From: Brevundimonas bullata
GTDB lineage: Bacteria; Pseudomonadota; Alphaproteobacteria; Caulobacterales; Caulobacteraceae
Reading direction: 5' to 3'
Assembly (NCBI RefSeq): GCF_014207965.1
Contig: NZ_JACHLM010000002.1
Coordinates: 682,001-746,000 of the forward strand
Length of the DNA: 64,000 nt
The position numbers and the translations under genes were made by a program. Below are positions 10,622-18,275 of the stretch, in pieces (the first letter of the stretch is position 1; every line of letters begins with the position of its first letter). The notes under the pieces were generated by a model. It saw only the letters and a list, made by a program, of their open reading frames with translations, did not search any database and had not been told where the DNA came from.

Positions 10622-11935
10622 TTACTCCGCCGCGATCGCGTGGCCGGCGAAGTTCGCGCGGCGGCTGCGGTAGGTTTGAATTCGGTCTTCGATCTCGTGA
10701 CGGAAGTGGCGGATCAGGCCCTGAACCGGCCAGGCCGCGGCGTCGCCGAGGGCGCAAATGGTGTGGCCTTCGACCTGACCGGCCACGTCGAGCAGCAGGT
10801 CGATTTCCGACGGATCCGCATCGCCGACAGCCATGCGTTCCAGCACGCGCCACATCCAGCCCGTGCCTTCGCGGCACGGCGTGCACTGGCCGCAGCTCTC
10901 ATGCTTGAAGAAGTAGCTGATGCGGGCGATCGCCTTAACGATGTCCGTGGACTCGTCCATCACGGTCACGCCGGCGGTGCCCAGCGACGAACGCATTTCG
11001 CGCATGGAGTCGAAGTCCATCAGCACGGTCTCGGCCTGTTCGCGCGTGATCACCGGGCAGGATGCGCCGCCCGGGATGATGGCTTTCAGGTTACCCCAGC
11101 CGCCGCGAACGCCGCCGCCGTGATCCTCGATCAGCTGGCGCAGCGGGATCGACATGGCTTCTTCGACCACGCACGGCGTGTTGATGTGACCCGACAGGGA
11201 CATCAACTTGGTGCCGGTGTTGTTCGCACGACCGAAGCTGGCGAACCAGTCCGCGCCGCGACGCAGGATGGTGCCGACGACAGCGATCGATTCCACGTTG
11301 TTCACGGTCGTCGGGCAGCCATAGAGGCCGGCGCCGGCCGGGAACGGCGGCTTCAGACGCGGCTGGCCCTTCTTGCCTTCCAGAGATTCCAGCAGGGCGG
11401 TCTCTTCGCCGCAGATATAGGCCCCGGCGCCGTGGTGGATATAGACGTCAAAGTCCCAGCCGTGGACGTTGTTCTTGCCGATCAGCTTGGCCTCATAGGC
11501 CTGCTTGACGGCGGCTTCCATGCGCTCGCGCTCCAGCACGTACTCGCCGCGCAGATAGATGTAGCAGGCGTGGGCCTTCATGGCGAAGGAGGCGATCAGC
11601 GCGCCTTCGATCAGCAGGTGCGGATCATGACGCATGATCTCACGGTCCTTGCAGGTCGCGGGCTCGGATTCATCGGCATTGATGACCAGGTAGTGAGGGC
11701 GATCCTTCACTTCCTTGGGCATGAAGGACCACTTCAGGCCCGTCGAGAAACCGGCGCCGCCGCGTCCGCGCAGGCCCGAGTTCTTGACGTTGGTGATGAT
11801 CCATTCACCGCCAAGGTCCAGCATGTCCTTGGTGGCGTTCCACGCGCCGCGCTGCTTCGCTCCCTCCAGGCCCCAGTCATGGAAGCCATAGAGGTTGGTG
11901 AAGATGCGATCCTTGTCTTCGAGGATTCCGACCAT
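10622..11935 (-). CDS. nuoF: NADH-quinone oxidoreductase subunit F
   Basis: NADH-oxidising flavoprotein subunit of complex I, 437 residues. [13 protein letters not shown] is the NADH/FMN-binding loop and [12 protein letters not shown] supplies three ligands of the N3 4Fe-4S cluster. Works with NuoE and NuoG as the NADH dehydrogenase module. ATG start lies 6 bases after the stop of the small membrane protein gene upstream, which separates it from its usual partner nuoE. Confidence 0.97.
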   Translation of the reverse strand: MVGILEDKDRIFTNLYGFHDWGLEGAKQRGAWNATKDMLDLGGEWIITNVKNSGLRGRGGAGFSTGLKWSFMPKEVKDRPHYLVINADESEPATCKDREIMRHDPHLLIEGALIASFAMKAHACYIYLRGEYVLERERMEAAVKQAYEAKLIGKNNVHGWDFDVYIHHGAGAYICGEETALLESLEGKKGQPRLKPPFPAGAGLYGCPTTVNNVESIAVVGTILRRGADWFASFGRANNTGTKLMSLSGHINTPCVVEEAMSIPLRQLIEDHGGGVRGGWGNLKAIIPGGASCPVITREQAETVLMDFDSMREMRSSLGTAGVTVMDESTDIVKAIARISYFFKHESCGQCTPCREGTGWMWRVLERMAVGDADPSEIDLLLDVAGQVEGHTICALGDAAAWPVQGLIRHFRHEIEDRIQTYRSRRANFAGHAIAAE

Positions 11936-11941
11936 GAGCCC

Positions 11942-12211
11942 TTAAAGTCCTTCCGCCAGACGGCGCTTGTGGTGGCGGGTGCGCATGAAAACAGCAGTGA
12001 CGACCAACGCCCAGCCCGCGGCCAGTAGGCCGTAGGCGATCAGCAGAAGGTCCTCGGACAGCCCGAACTTGCCGTCCTTCACCGCCAGCACCAGTCCCGC
12101 CGCAACGACGATCAACGCCAGTCCGCCCCAACGCAGGGGCCAACCGACGCGTCGCAGCTCGGCCCGGTAGGCCGCCCTGCCCTCATCGCTGTCGAGGTTC
12201 GGTCTTGTCAT
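11942..12211 (-). CDS. Two-helix small membrane protein within the nuo operon
   Basis: An 89-residue protein with a charged N-terminus (residues 1-24), two predicted transmembrane helices (about 27-44 and 55-75) and a basic tail (RTRHHKRR). No enzyme motif is recognised. Its ATG overlaps the nuoE stop (ATGA) and nuoF begins 6 bases after its own stop, so it is coupled within the complex I operon. Function unknown; a role in complex I assembly or stability is possible but inferred only from position. Confidence 0.8.
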   Translation of the reverse strand: MTRPNLDSDEGRAAYRAELRRVGWPLRWGGLALIVVAAGLVLAVKDGKFGLSEDLLLIAYGLLAAGWALVVTAVFMRTRHHKRRLAEGL

Positions 12212-12885
12212 CAGGCCGGAGCCTTCTCAGCCGCCGGCTGGGAGTTCGGCAGCGACTTGATCTTCTTGGCCCGCGAGCCGTCGTACAGCGTCGGGTCCGT
12301 CAGGACCTTGGCGCCGCCCTCAGGCTCGGAGGTGTGACGACCCACGCGCGAACCCGGCTTCGGCGACTGGCCGGCGGCGAAGTCGTCGATGATCTGGGCC
12401 ATCGTCTCGGGCGTCAGGTCTTCGTAGTAGTAGTCGTTGATCTGGGCCATCGGCGCGTTGGAGCAGGCGCCCAGGCACTCGACTTCCTGCCAGGTGAAGC
12501 GACCGTCGGCGGACAGCACGTCCTTGTCGCCGATCTTCTCCTTGCAAACGCGCATCAGCTCATTGGCGCCGCGCAGCATGCACGGCGTGGTGCCGCAGAC
12601 CTGGATCAGGGCGACCTTACCGACCGGCTCCAGTTGGAACATGGTGTAGAAGGTCGCGACCTCCAGCACCCGGATGTAGGCCATGCCCAGCAGTTCGCCG
12701 ATGGCGCGGATGGCGGGTTCCGAGACCCAGCCTTCCTGCTTCTGGACCAGCCACAGGATCGGGATCACCGCTGATTGGCGGCGGCTCTCAGGATACTTCT
12801 TGATCCACCACTGCGCCTTTTCCATCGTCTCCGTTGAAAAGGCGAAGGATTCAGGTTGCTCTTTGGCGAGACGACGAACGCTCAT
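12211..12885 (-). CDS. nuoE: NADH-quinone oxidoreductase subunit E
   Basis: 2Fe-2S subunit of the NADH dehydrogenase module, holding cluster N1a on cysteines 97, 102, 137 and 141 (CGTTPC and CLGAC). At 224 residues it is longer than the roughly 165-residue enterobacterial form. It has a low-complexity basic/Pro-rich C-terminal tail after about residue 170, as in many alphaproteobacterial and mitochondrial homologues. Start overlaps the nuoD stop by four bases (ATGA). Confidence 0.96.
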   Translation of the reverse strand: MSVRRLAKEQPESFAFSTETMEKAQWWIKKYPESRRQSAVIPILWLVQKQEGWVSEPAIRAIGELLGMAYIRVLEVATFYTMFQLEPVGKVALIQVCGTTPCMLRGANELMRVCKEKIGDKDVLSADGRFTWQEVECLGACSNAPMAQINDYYYEDLTPETMAQIIDDFAAGQSPKPGSRVGRHTSEPEGGAKVLTDPTLYDGSRAKKIKSLPNSQPAAEKAPA

Positions 12886-14156
12886 CGGTCCACTTCTCCG
12901 AAAACGATGTCGAGCGAGCCGAGGATGGCGGACACGTCAGCCAGCATGTGGCCGCGGTTGATCCAGTCCATCGCCTGCAAGTGACGGAAACCGGGAGCCG
13001 AGATCTTGACCCGGTAAGGTTTATTGGTGCCGTCCGAGACGACATAGACGCCGAACTCGCCCTTGGGCGCTTCGACCGAGGCATACACCTCGCCCTCGGG
13101 CGTCTTGAAGCCCTCGGTATAAAGTTTGAAGTGGTGGATCAGCGCTTCCATCGACCGCTTCATCTCGCCACGACGCGGGGGAACAACCTTGTTGTTCTCG
13201 ACCATGACCGGCTCGCCCGGGCAGTTGCGCAGCTTGTGGATGCACTGCTCCATGATCCGCACCGACTGCTTCATCTCTTCGATGCGCACCAGGTAGCGGT
13301 CCCAGCAGTCGCCGTTCTTGCCGACGGCGATGTCGAACTCGAGGTCGGCGTAGCACTCATAGGGCTGCGACTTGCGCAGATCCCAGGCGATGTCCGATCC
13401 GCGGACCATCACGCCGCTGAAGCCCCAGGCCATGGCCTGGTCCTTGGACACCACGCCAATGTCGACGTTGCGCTGCTTGAAGATGCGGTTCTCGGTGACC
13501 AGGCTCTCGATGTCCGCCAAAGCCGCCGGGAATTCCAGACACCAGCGGCCGATATCGTCGACCAGCTCCATCGGCAGGTCCTGATGAACGCCGCCCGGAC
13601 GGAAGTAGTTGGCGTGCAGACGCGCGCCGCAAGCCCGCTCATAGAAGACCATGAGCTTCTCGCGCTCCTCGAAGCCCCACAGCGGGGGCGTCAGGGCGCC
13701 GACGTCCATGGCCTGCGTCGTCACGTTCAGCAGGTGCGACAGGATGCGGCCAATTTCCGAGTACAGCACGCGGATCAGCTGCGCGCGGTACGGCACGTCC
13801 ACGCCCAACAGCTTTTCGATGGCCAGGCAGAAGGCGTGTTCCTGGTTCATCGGCGCGACATAGTCGAGACGGTCCAGGTAGGGGATGTTCTGGAGGTAGG
13901 TGCGCGCCTCCATCAGCTTCTCGGTGCCGCGGTGCAGCAGGCCGATGTGCGGATCGACGCGGGTCACGACTTCGCCGTCCAGGTCCAGCACCAGACGCAG
14001 CACGCCGTGCGCAGCCGGGTGTTGCGGGCCGAAGTTGATCGTGAAGGTGCGGTCGTCCATGGCCCGGGCGTGGGCGGTCAGACCGTCTTCATAGTCCTCA
14101 AACGCATCGACGCCCGTGGGGGCCGCCGTCGCGGGGGTGTTGGCGCCGTCGGCCAT
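12882..14156 (-). CDS. nuoD: NADH-quinone oxidoreductase subunit D
   Basis: 49-kDa type subunit that forms the quinone-reduction site with NuoB. 424 residues with the family landmarks [21 protein letters not shown] near the N-terminus, [15 protein letters not shown], and the C-terminal FGEVDR. A poorly conserved, Ala/Thr-rich stretch of about 35 residues precedes the conserved core. Starts one base into the nuoC stop (TAATG). Confidence 0.97.
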   Translation of the reverse strand: MADGANTPATAAPTGVDAFEDYEDGLTAHARAMDDRTFTINFGPQHPAAHGVLRLVLDLDGEVVTRVDPHIGLLHRGTEKLMEARTYLQNIPYLDRLDYVAPMNQEHAFCLAIEKLLGVDVPYRAQLIRVLYSEIGRILSHLLNVTTQAMDVGALTPPLWGFEEREKLMVFYERACGARLHANYFRPGGVHQDLPMELVDDIGRWCLEFPAALADIESLVTENRIFKQRNVDIGVVSKDQAMAWGFSGVMVRGSDIAWDLRKSQPYECYADLEFDIAVGKNGDCWDRYLVRIEEMKQSVRIMEQCIHKLRNCPGEPVMVENNKVVPPRRGEMKRSMEALIHHFKLYTEGFKTPEGEVYASVEAPKGEFGVYVVSDGTNKPYRVKISAPGFRHLQAMDWINRGHMLADVSAILGSLDIVFGEVDR

Positions 14157-14782
14157 TACTTAGCTCCCGCTTTCTCATCGCCGGGCAGGACCGGAGCCGG
14201 ATACTCGGCGCCTTCCCACGGGGAGAGGAAGTCGAAATTGCGATACTCCTGAGCCAGCTTCACCGGCTCATAGACCACGCGCTTCTGCTCTTCGTCGTAG
14301 CGGACCTCGACATAGCCCGTCATCGGGAAGTCCTTGCGCAGGGGGTGCCCCTGGAAGCCGTAGTCGGTCAGCAGACGGCGCAGATCGGGGTGGCCCGAGA
14401 ACAGCATGCCGTACATGTCGAAGGCTTCGCGCTCGAACCAGTCAGCGGCCGGATAGACCGGGATCGCGCTGGGCACGGGCTGGACTTCGTCGGTCGTGAG
14501 CTTGACCCGGACGCGCGCGTTCCGCGTCAGCGACAGCAGGTGATAGACCACCTCGAAGCGCTCGGCGCGGTCAGGATAGTCCACGCCGCACAGGTCGATC
14601 AGCTGCTGGAACCCGAAGCGGTCCCGCAGCGTGGTCAGAACCTCAATGATCCGGTCCCGCGTGGTGACCAGGTTCAGTTCGCCGTAGGCGACCTGGGCCT
14701 CGACGCCCAGCGCGGCGACCATCTCGGCCCCCAGCGGCGTCAGGGCCGTTTCCATTTCAGCAATCTTGGCGAGGGCGTTCAT
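14156..14782 (-). CDS. nuoC: NADH-quinone oxidoreductase subunit C
   Basis: 30-kDa type peripheral-arm subunit of complex I, 208 residues, with the signature [20 protein letters not shown] and [14 protein letters not shown]. It is separate from nuoD, unlike the fused NuoCD of enterobacteria. ATG at 14782 overlaps the nuoB stop (ATGA); a longer in-frame extension is simply the antisense-compatible reading of nuoB sequence. Confidence 0.96.
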   Translation of the reverse strand: MNALAKIAEMETALTPLGAEMVAALGVEAQVAYGELNLVTTRDRIIEVLTTLRDRFGFQQLIDLCGVDYPDRAERFEVVYHLLSLTRNARVRVKLTTDEVQPVPSAIPVYPAADWFEREAFDMYGMLFSGHPDLRRLLTDYGFQGHPLRKDFPMTGYVEVRYDEEQKRVVYEPVKLAQEYRNFDFLSPWEGAEYPAPVLPGDEKAGAK

Positions 14783-15387
14783 CGCTCGATCGTCCCCGTG
14801 CGACGGATTTTCTTCTGCAGCTGCAACAGGCCGTACAGCAGGGCCTCGGCGGTCGGCGGGCAGCCCGGGACATAAACGTCCACCGGCACCACGCGGTCGC
14901 AACCGCGCACGACGCTGTAGCTGTAGTGGTAGTAGCCGCCGCCGTTGGCGCAGCTGCCCATCGACAGGACGTAGCGCGGGTCCGGCATCTGGTCATAGAC
15001 CTTGCGCAGGGCCGGAGCCATCTTGTTGGTCAGGGTGCCGGCCACGATCATCAGGTCCGACTGACGCGGACTGGCGCGGGGGGCCATGCCGAAACGCTCC
15101 ATGTCGAAGCGCGGCATCGACGCCTGCATCATCTCGACGGCGCAGCAGGCCAGACCGAAGGTCATCCACATCAGCGAACCGGTGCGGGCCCAGGTGATGA
15201 CGTCGTCCAGCGAGGTCGTCAGGAAGCCCTGCTCGCTCAGCTCGGTATTGACCGCTTCAAAGAACTTGTCGTGCAGCTTGGGGTCGTAACCTTCGACCAT
15301 CGAGCGTGCGCCCGAACCATAGGCGCTGGCGCCAAGGTTAACCGTGCTGGTGGGCGCCAGAGGGCTGGCGGGGGTGATCAGTCCCAT
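14779..15387 (-). CDS. nuoB: NADH-quinone oxidoreductase subunit B
   Basis: Subunit that holds the terminal cluster N2 next to the quinone site. The 202-residue protein has the tandem Cys81-Cys82, Cys146 and Cys176 expected as ligands ([20 protein letters not shown]). ATG at 15387 has GGGAG seven bases upstream and overlaps the end of nuoA by ten bases. A GTG seven codons earlier is less well placed. Confidence 0.97.
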   Translation of the reverse strand: MGLITPASPLAPTSTVNLGASAYGSGARSMVEGYDPKLHDKFFEAVNTELSEQGFLTTSLDDVITWARTGSLMWMTFGLACCAVEMMQASMPRFDMERFGMAPRASPRQSDLMIVAGTLTNKMAPALRKVYDQMPDPRYVLSMGSCANGGGYYHYSYSVVRGCDRVVPVDVYVPGCPPTAEALLYGLLQLQKKIRRTGTIER

Positions 15388-15755
15388 TCCAGGGCTCCCT
15401 TCTTCCACTCATAGATGAAGCCGACCGTCAGCACGCCCAGGAAGACCATCATCGACCAGAAGGCGAAGACCATGCCCGCGTGCGACAGGTCGAACATCGA
15501 CACGGCCCACGGGAACAGGAAGGCCACTTCCAGGTCGAAGATGATGAAGAGGATCGACACCAGGTAGAACCGGACGTCGAACTTCATCCGTGCGTCGTCA
15601 AAGGCGTTGAAGCCGCACTCATAGGCCGACAGCTTTTCACTGTCAGGGTTCTTGGGCGCCAGCGCCCAGGCGGCCAGCATGAAGCCCAGGCCCAGGACGG
15701 CGGCGATCGCCAGGAAAACGACGATCGGGAGGTATTCCAAAAGAAATGCGTTCAT
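15378..15755 (-). CDS. nuoA: NADH-quinone oxidoreductase subunit A
   Basis: Small three-helix membrane subunit of complex I, 125 residues. The loop [22 protein letters not shown] with its conserved Cys is the ND3 hallmark, and the following helix has [12 protein letters not shown]. First gene of the fourteen-subunit operon, so its promoter must lie in the 210 bases that separate it from the divergent AbgT-family gene. Confidence 0.96.
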   Translation of the reverse strand: MNAFLLEYLPIVVFLAIAAVLGLGFMLAAWALAPKNPDSEKLSAYECGFNAFDDARMKFDVRFYLVSILFIIFDLEVAFLFPWAVSMFDLSHAGMVFAFWSMMVFLGVLTVGFIYEWKKGALEWD

Positions 15756-15965
15756 TCGAGCTGCCTCGCCCGCCGAGGGAGGGGGCGGATTCGGGGCTTC
15801 TTAGACCCAACCTCGCCGGGGTTCAAACCCATGTCGGCAAAGGTTTTTTATTGAGAATGGTTCGCAAGCGTTTGCGCGTTTTGCCGCAGGCTCCGCCGTT
15901 GGCGCCCGCACCGATGATACGCGTAAATGGCAGCTTACCCATACCGCCCTATTGAAGGTCTAAGC
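15756..15965. other. Divergent intergenic region between nuoA and abgT-like gene
   Basis: About 210 bases that must hold the promoters of the nuo operon (minus) and the transporter gene (plus). No convincing -35/-10 pair, dyad or regulatory motif was found by eye. A short A/T-rich tract (15842-15856) is the only local composition change. Confidence 0.4.
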
Positions 15966-17576
15966 ATGAGCCTGGCAGCCCGCTTGCTGAACACCATTGA
16001 GCGCGTCGGCAATCGCCTGCCCGATCCCGTTTTTCTCTTTCTGTGGCTGATCCTGGGCCTGATCGCGCTGAGCCTCGTCGGCGCAGGGCTGGGCTGGTCC
16101 GCCGTCAACCCGGTGACCGGCGACGTGCTGCAGGCCGAGAGCCTGCTGTCGCCCGCCAATCTGGAGCGGCTGTTCATCGGCATGCCGCGCACCCTGGCCG
16201 ATTTCCCGCCCCTGGGGATCGTGATCACAATTATTTACGGCGCCTCAGTCGCCGAACGGACCGGCATGTTCTCGACCGCCATTCGCGGCGCCCTGCTGAA
16301 TGCGCCGCGATTCATCCTGACGCCCATCGTCGTCGTGACCGGCATGGTGTCGCACCACGCCTCTGACGCCTCCTATGTCGTGGTCATTCCTCTGGCCGCC
16401 GTCATCTTCGCCGCAGCCGGTCGCCACCCCCTGGCCGGTCTGGCCGCCGGATTCGCCGCCGTCTCGGGCGGATATGCGGGCAATCTCTTCCCCGGCGCCA
16501 GTGACGCGCTGATTCTCGGCATCACCGAGCCAGCCGCCCACCTGATCGATCCGTCCTACGCCGTCAGCATCGCCGGAAACTGGTTCTTCATCGTCGGCGT
16601 CGTCTTCGTGTTCACTCCCATCGTCTGGTTCCTGACCGACCGGGTGATCGAGCCCCGCCTCGGGCCGTGGGTTCCAACGTCCGCCGCGCCAGCCACCGCC
16701 GAAGAGAAACAGCCCCTCTCCAGCATGGAAAAGCGCGGCCTGATGTTCGCCGGCCTCACCATTCTGTCGATGATCGCCCTGTGGACCCTGATCACCCTCC
16801 TGCCCGGCTCGCCTTTCGTCGACGCGGACGCCGAGCCCGCCCAACGCTTCAATCCCCTGTATCGCTCGCTGGTCGCCTTCTTCGCATTGACCTTCTTCGG
16901 CGCGGGCGCGGCCTTCGGCGTCGGCTCCGGCTCGATCAAGAGCCACCGCGACCTGGTGCGCATGATGCGCGAGGGCATCAGCCAACTGGCCCCCTATATC
17001 GTCCTGGCGTTCTTCGCCGCCCACTTCGTGGCCATGTTCAACTGGTCGGGCCTGGGTCCCATTCTGGCGGTCAACGCCGCCGCTTCCTTGCGTGAGCTGG
17101 CCCTGCCCACGCCCCTGCTGCTGATCGTCGTGGTCCTGGTCTCCTGTATCTTCGACCTGTTCATCGGTTCGGCCTCGGCCAAGTGGTCGGCTCTGGCCCC
17201 CATTGTCGTGCCCATGTTCATGCTGCTGGGCATCAGCCCCGAGATGACGACCGCCGCCTATCGCATGGGCGACAGCGTCACCAACATCGCCACCCCGCTG
17301 ATGAGCTACTTCCCCCTGATCCTGACCTTCGCCCAGCGCTGGGATCCCCGGTTCGGCCTGGGCTCCTTGATGGCCACCATGCTGCCCTACGCCGGGGCCT
17401 TCCTGGTGGCGGGCCTGATCATGGTGGCGGCCTGGGTGGCGCTGGACCTGCCGCTGGGGCCGGGCGTGGGCGTCCACTACACCCCGCCCCCGCCGTCCGT
17501 AGCCTCGCACCTGCCGACCGACGGCGGGATCACCGGCCCCGCGGCCCCGCCGCAGGCCGCCGCTGCGGCCAAGTAA
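15966..17576 (+). CDS. AbgT-family transporter
   Basis: Inner-membrane transporter of 536 residues related to AbgT and MtrF, families known for p-aminobenzoyl-glutamate uptake or sulfonamide efflux. Visible family features are the N-terminal ERVGNRLPDPV, the hairpin segment SHHASDASYVVVIPLAAVIFAAAGRHPLAG, GGYAGNLFPGASD, and a late GDSVTNIATPLMSYFP. About 11 membrane segments. ATG at 15966 has GAAGG seven bases upstream and is preferred over the ATG at 15927. Monocistronic; the next gene is a tRNA. Substrate not deducible. Confidence 0.9.
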   Translation: MSLAARLLNTIERVGNRLPDPVFLFLWLILGLIALSLVGAGLGWSAVNPVTGDVLQAESLLSPANLERLFIGMPRTLADFPPLGIVITIIYGASVAERTGMFSTAIRGALLNAPRFILTPIVVVTGMVSHHASDASYVVVIPLAAVIFAAAGRHPLAGLAAGFAAVSGGYAGNLFPGASDALILGITEPAAHLIDPSYAVSIAGNWFFIVGVVFVFTPIVWFLTDRVIEPRLGPWVPTSAAPATAEEKQPLSSMEKRGLMFAGLTILSMIALWTLITLLPGSPFVDADAEPAQRFNPLYRSLVAFFALTFFGAGAAFGVGSGSIKSHRDLVRMMREGISQLAPYIVLAFFAAHFVAMFNWSGLGPILAVNAAASLRELALPTPLLLIVVVLVSCIFDLFIGSASAKWSALAPIVVPMFMLLGISPEMTTAAYRMGDSVTNIATPLMSYFPLILTFAQRWDPRFGLGSLMATMLPYAGAFLVAGLIMVAAWVALDLPLGPGVGVHYTPPPPSVASHLPTDGGITGPAAPPQAAAAAK

Positions 17577-17618
17577 CGGAGGTCTCGCGGTATTTTCACT
17601 TATCCACAGGCGGCCCGC

Positions 17619-17647
17619 TTGACAGTAACCGGCCCGCCCGCCTAAAC
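17619..17647 (+). promoter_or_regulatory. Likely promoter of tRNA-Asp
   Basis: TTGACA (17619-17624), a 17-base spacer and CTAAAC (17642-17647) sit about 40 bases before the tRNA. The -35 box is a perfect housekeeping match and the -10 is moderate. Confidence 0.6.
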
Positions 17648-17687
17648 GACGGCCCTCGCCGAGACGCATTGCTTCTCAGCGAGAGAC

Positions 17688-17764
17688 GCGGGTGTAGCTC
17701 AGTTGGTTAGAGTGCCGGCCTGTCACGCCGGAGGTCGCGGGTTCGAGTCCCGTCACTCGCGCCA
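17688..17764 (+). tRNA. tRNA-Asp (GTC)
   Basis: 77 bases with a full cloverleaf: acceptor GCGGGTG/CACTCGC (with one G-T pair), GTTCGAGTC T-loop, anticodon GTC in loop CTGTCAC, and encoded CCA at 17762-17764. Confidence 0.97.
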
Positions 17765-17790
17765 TTTTCTCCAGCAGAGAAAATGGCGCG
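17758..17790 (+). repeat. Perfect inverted repeat built on the tRNA-Asp 3' end
   Basis: 14-base arms (17758-17771 and 17777-17790) around a five-base loop. The left arm contains the last bases of the tRNA including CCA. No T-tract follows, so it is not a classic intrinsic terminator. It may be a transcription end or processing structure, or a remnant of past recombination at the tRNA. Confidence 0.75.
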
Positions 17791-17975
17791 CCCCGCTTCA
17801 CCCAGACATTCTCGTTCAGCTCTGATCCCTATCTGGCCCACATTCGCATCACGCACGCGCGGAGCCTTGTCCGGAGCGCGGGTGGGCGAGCGCCATAATC
17901 CCCCCATTACCAAGGCGCCGCTTCCGACCCGCGGTGTCTGAGCGACCCGGCCCCTTTCGAACCAGGTTCTTCTCT

Positions 17976-18002
17976 GTCAAAATTATATTGACCATTTTGT
18001 CA
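17976..18002. promoter_or_regulatory. A/T-rich dyad, possible operator/promoter of the small RNA
   Basis: GTCAA (17976-17980), seven A/T bases, TTGAC (17988-17992), then another GTCA half-site at 17999-18002. The composition is strikingly A/T-rich for this genome. It lies immediately before a stretch that forms a hairpin and ends in a strong terminator, so a promoter or operator role is likely but the exact -10/-35 cannot be fixed. Confidence 0.45.
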
Positions 18003-18119
18003 GTATGGCTAGATTTGCCGAACTTGATCGTCGCTGCACCGCGGTATTCTGCAGTGACGTTAGGTACTGTTCCTGCTGCAATTCTCGACCTCCCGCCCAG
18101 TCCTCTGGGCGGGTTTTTT
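18003..18119 (+). ncRNA. Candidate small non-coding RNA
   Basis: No open frame of note. A nine-pair stem-loop (18030-18038 with 18050-18058) is followed by a spacer and a perfect intrinsic terminator. An A/T-rich promoter-like island precedes it. The 5' end is approximate. It does not carry the conserved cores of SRP RNA, tmRNA or RNase P, and I do not recognise a named family. Confidence 0.5.
18092..18119 (+). terminator. Intrinsic terminator
   Basis: Perfect nine-base stem (18092-18100 with 18105-18113), TCCT loop and six T residues (18114-18119). It works only on the plus strand, so it ends a transcript that starts within the preceding gene-free region. Confidence 0.9.
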
Positions 18120-18219
18120 CGTCGTGAATCATAGCCGCCGACCTGCCGTGACTGCCAGCCATGCCTCGGCCGAGGCGGTTCTCGTCGATCCATGCGAACA
18201 GCGCGGCGCGATTGCGGTT

Positions 18220-18238
18220 GATTCTGATAATCGTTCGC
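18220..18238. promoter_or_regulatory. Fur-box-like site upstream of haem receptor
   Basis: The 19-base stretch matches the classical Fur consensus at about 14 of 19 positions, with the core TGATAATC intact. It lies 37 bases before the receptor ATG, where Fur binding would block transcription. Iron regulation of such receptors is well established; binding here is inference. Confidence 0.55.
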
Positions 18239-18275
18239 AGTAATTGCGCAGCCCTCTCCAACCGGGGCTGTAACC

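Larger units (their letters stand above)
17765..18275. other. Gene-free region with candidate small RNA and regulatory sites
   Basis: 511 bases with no credible protein gene. From left to right it holds the tRNA-linked inverted repeat and an unremarkable stretch to about 17960. Then come an A/T-rich island with a GTCAA-N7-TTGAC dyad, a candidate small RNA ending in a perfect terminator, and a Fur-like box before the TonB receptor. Confidence 0.7.

Noticed and set aside
7471..10908. Very long open frame (over 1100 codons) on the plus strand opposite nuoH, nuoG and part of nuoF
   Set aside because: It is antisense to well-conserved complex I genes. The product is a low-complexity mix of Arg, Gln, His, Asp and Ala with no motifs, as expected from the high-GC third-codon bias of the opposite strand.
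17688..17790. Possible integration (att) site at tRNA-Asp
   Set aside because: No integrase, no direct repeat of the tRNA end and no foreign gene block in the window; only the local inverted repeat is seen.
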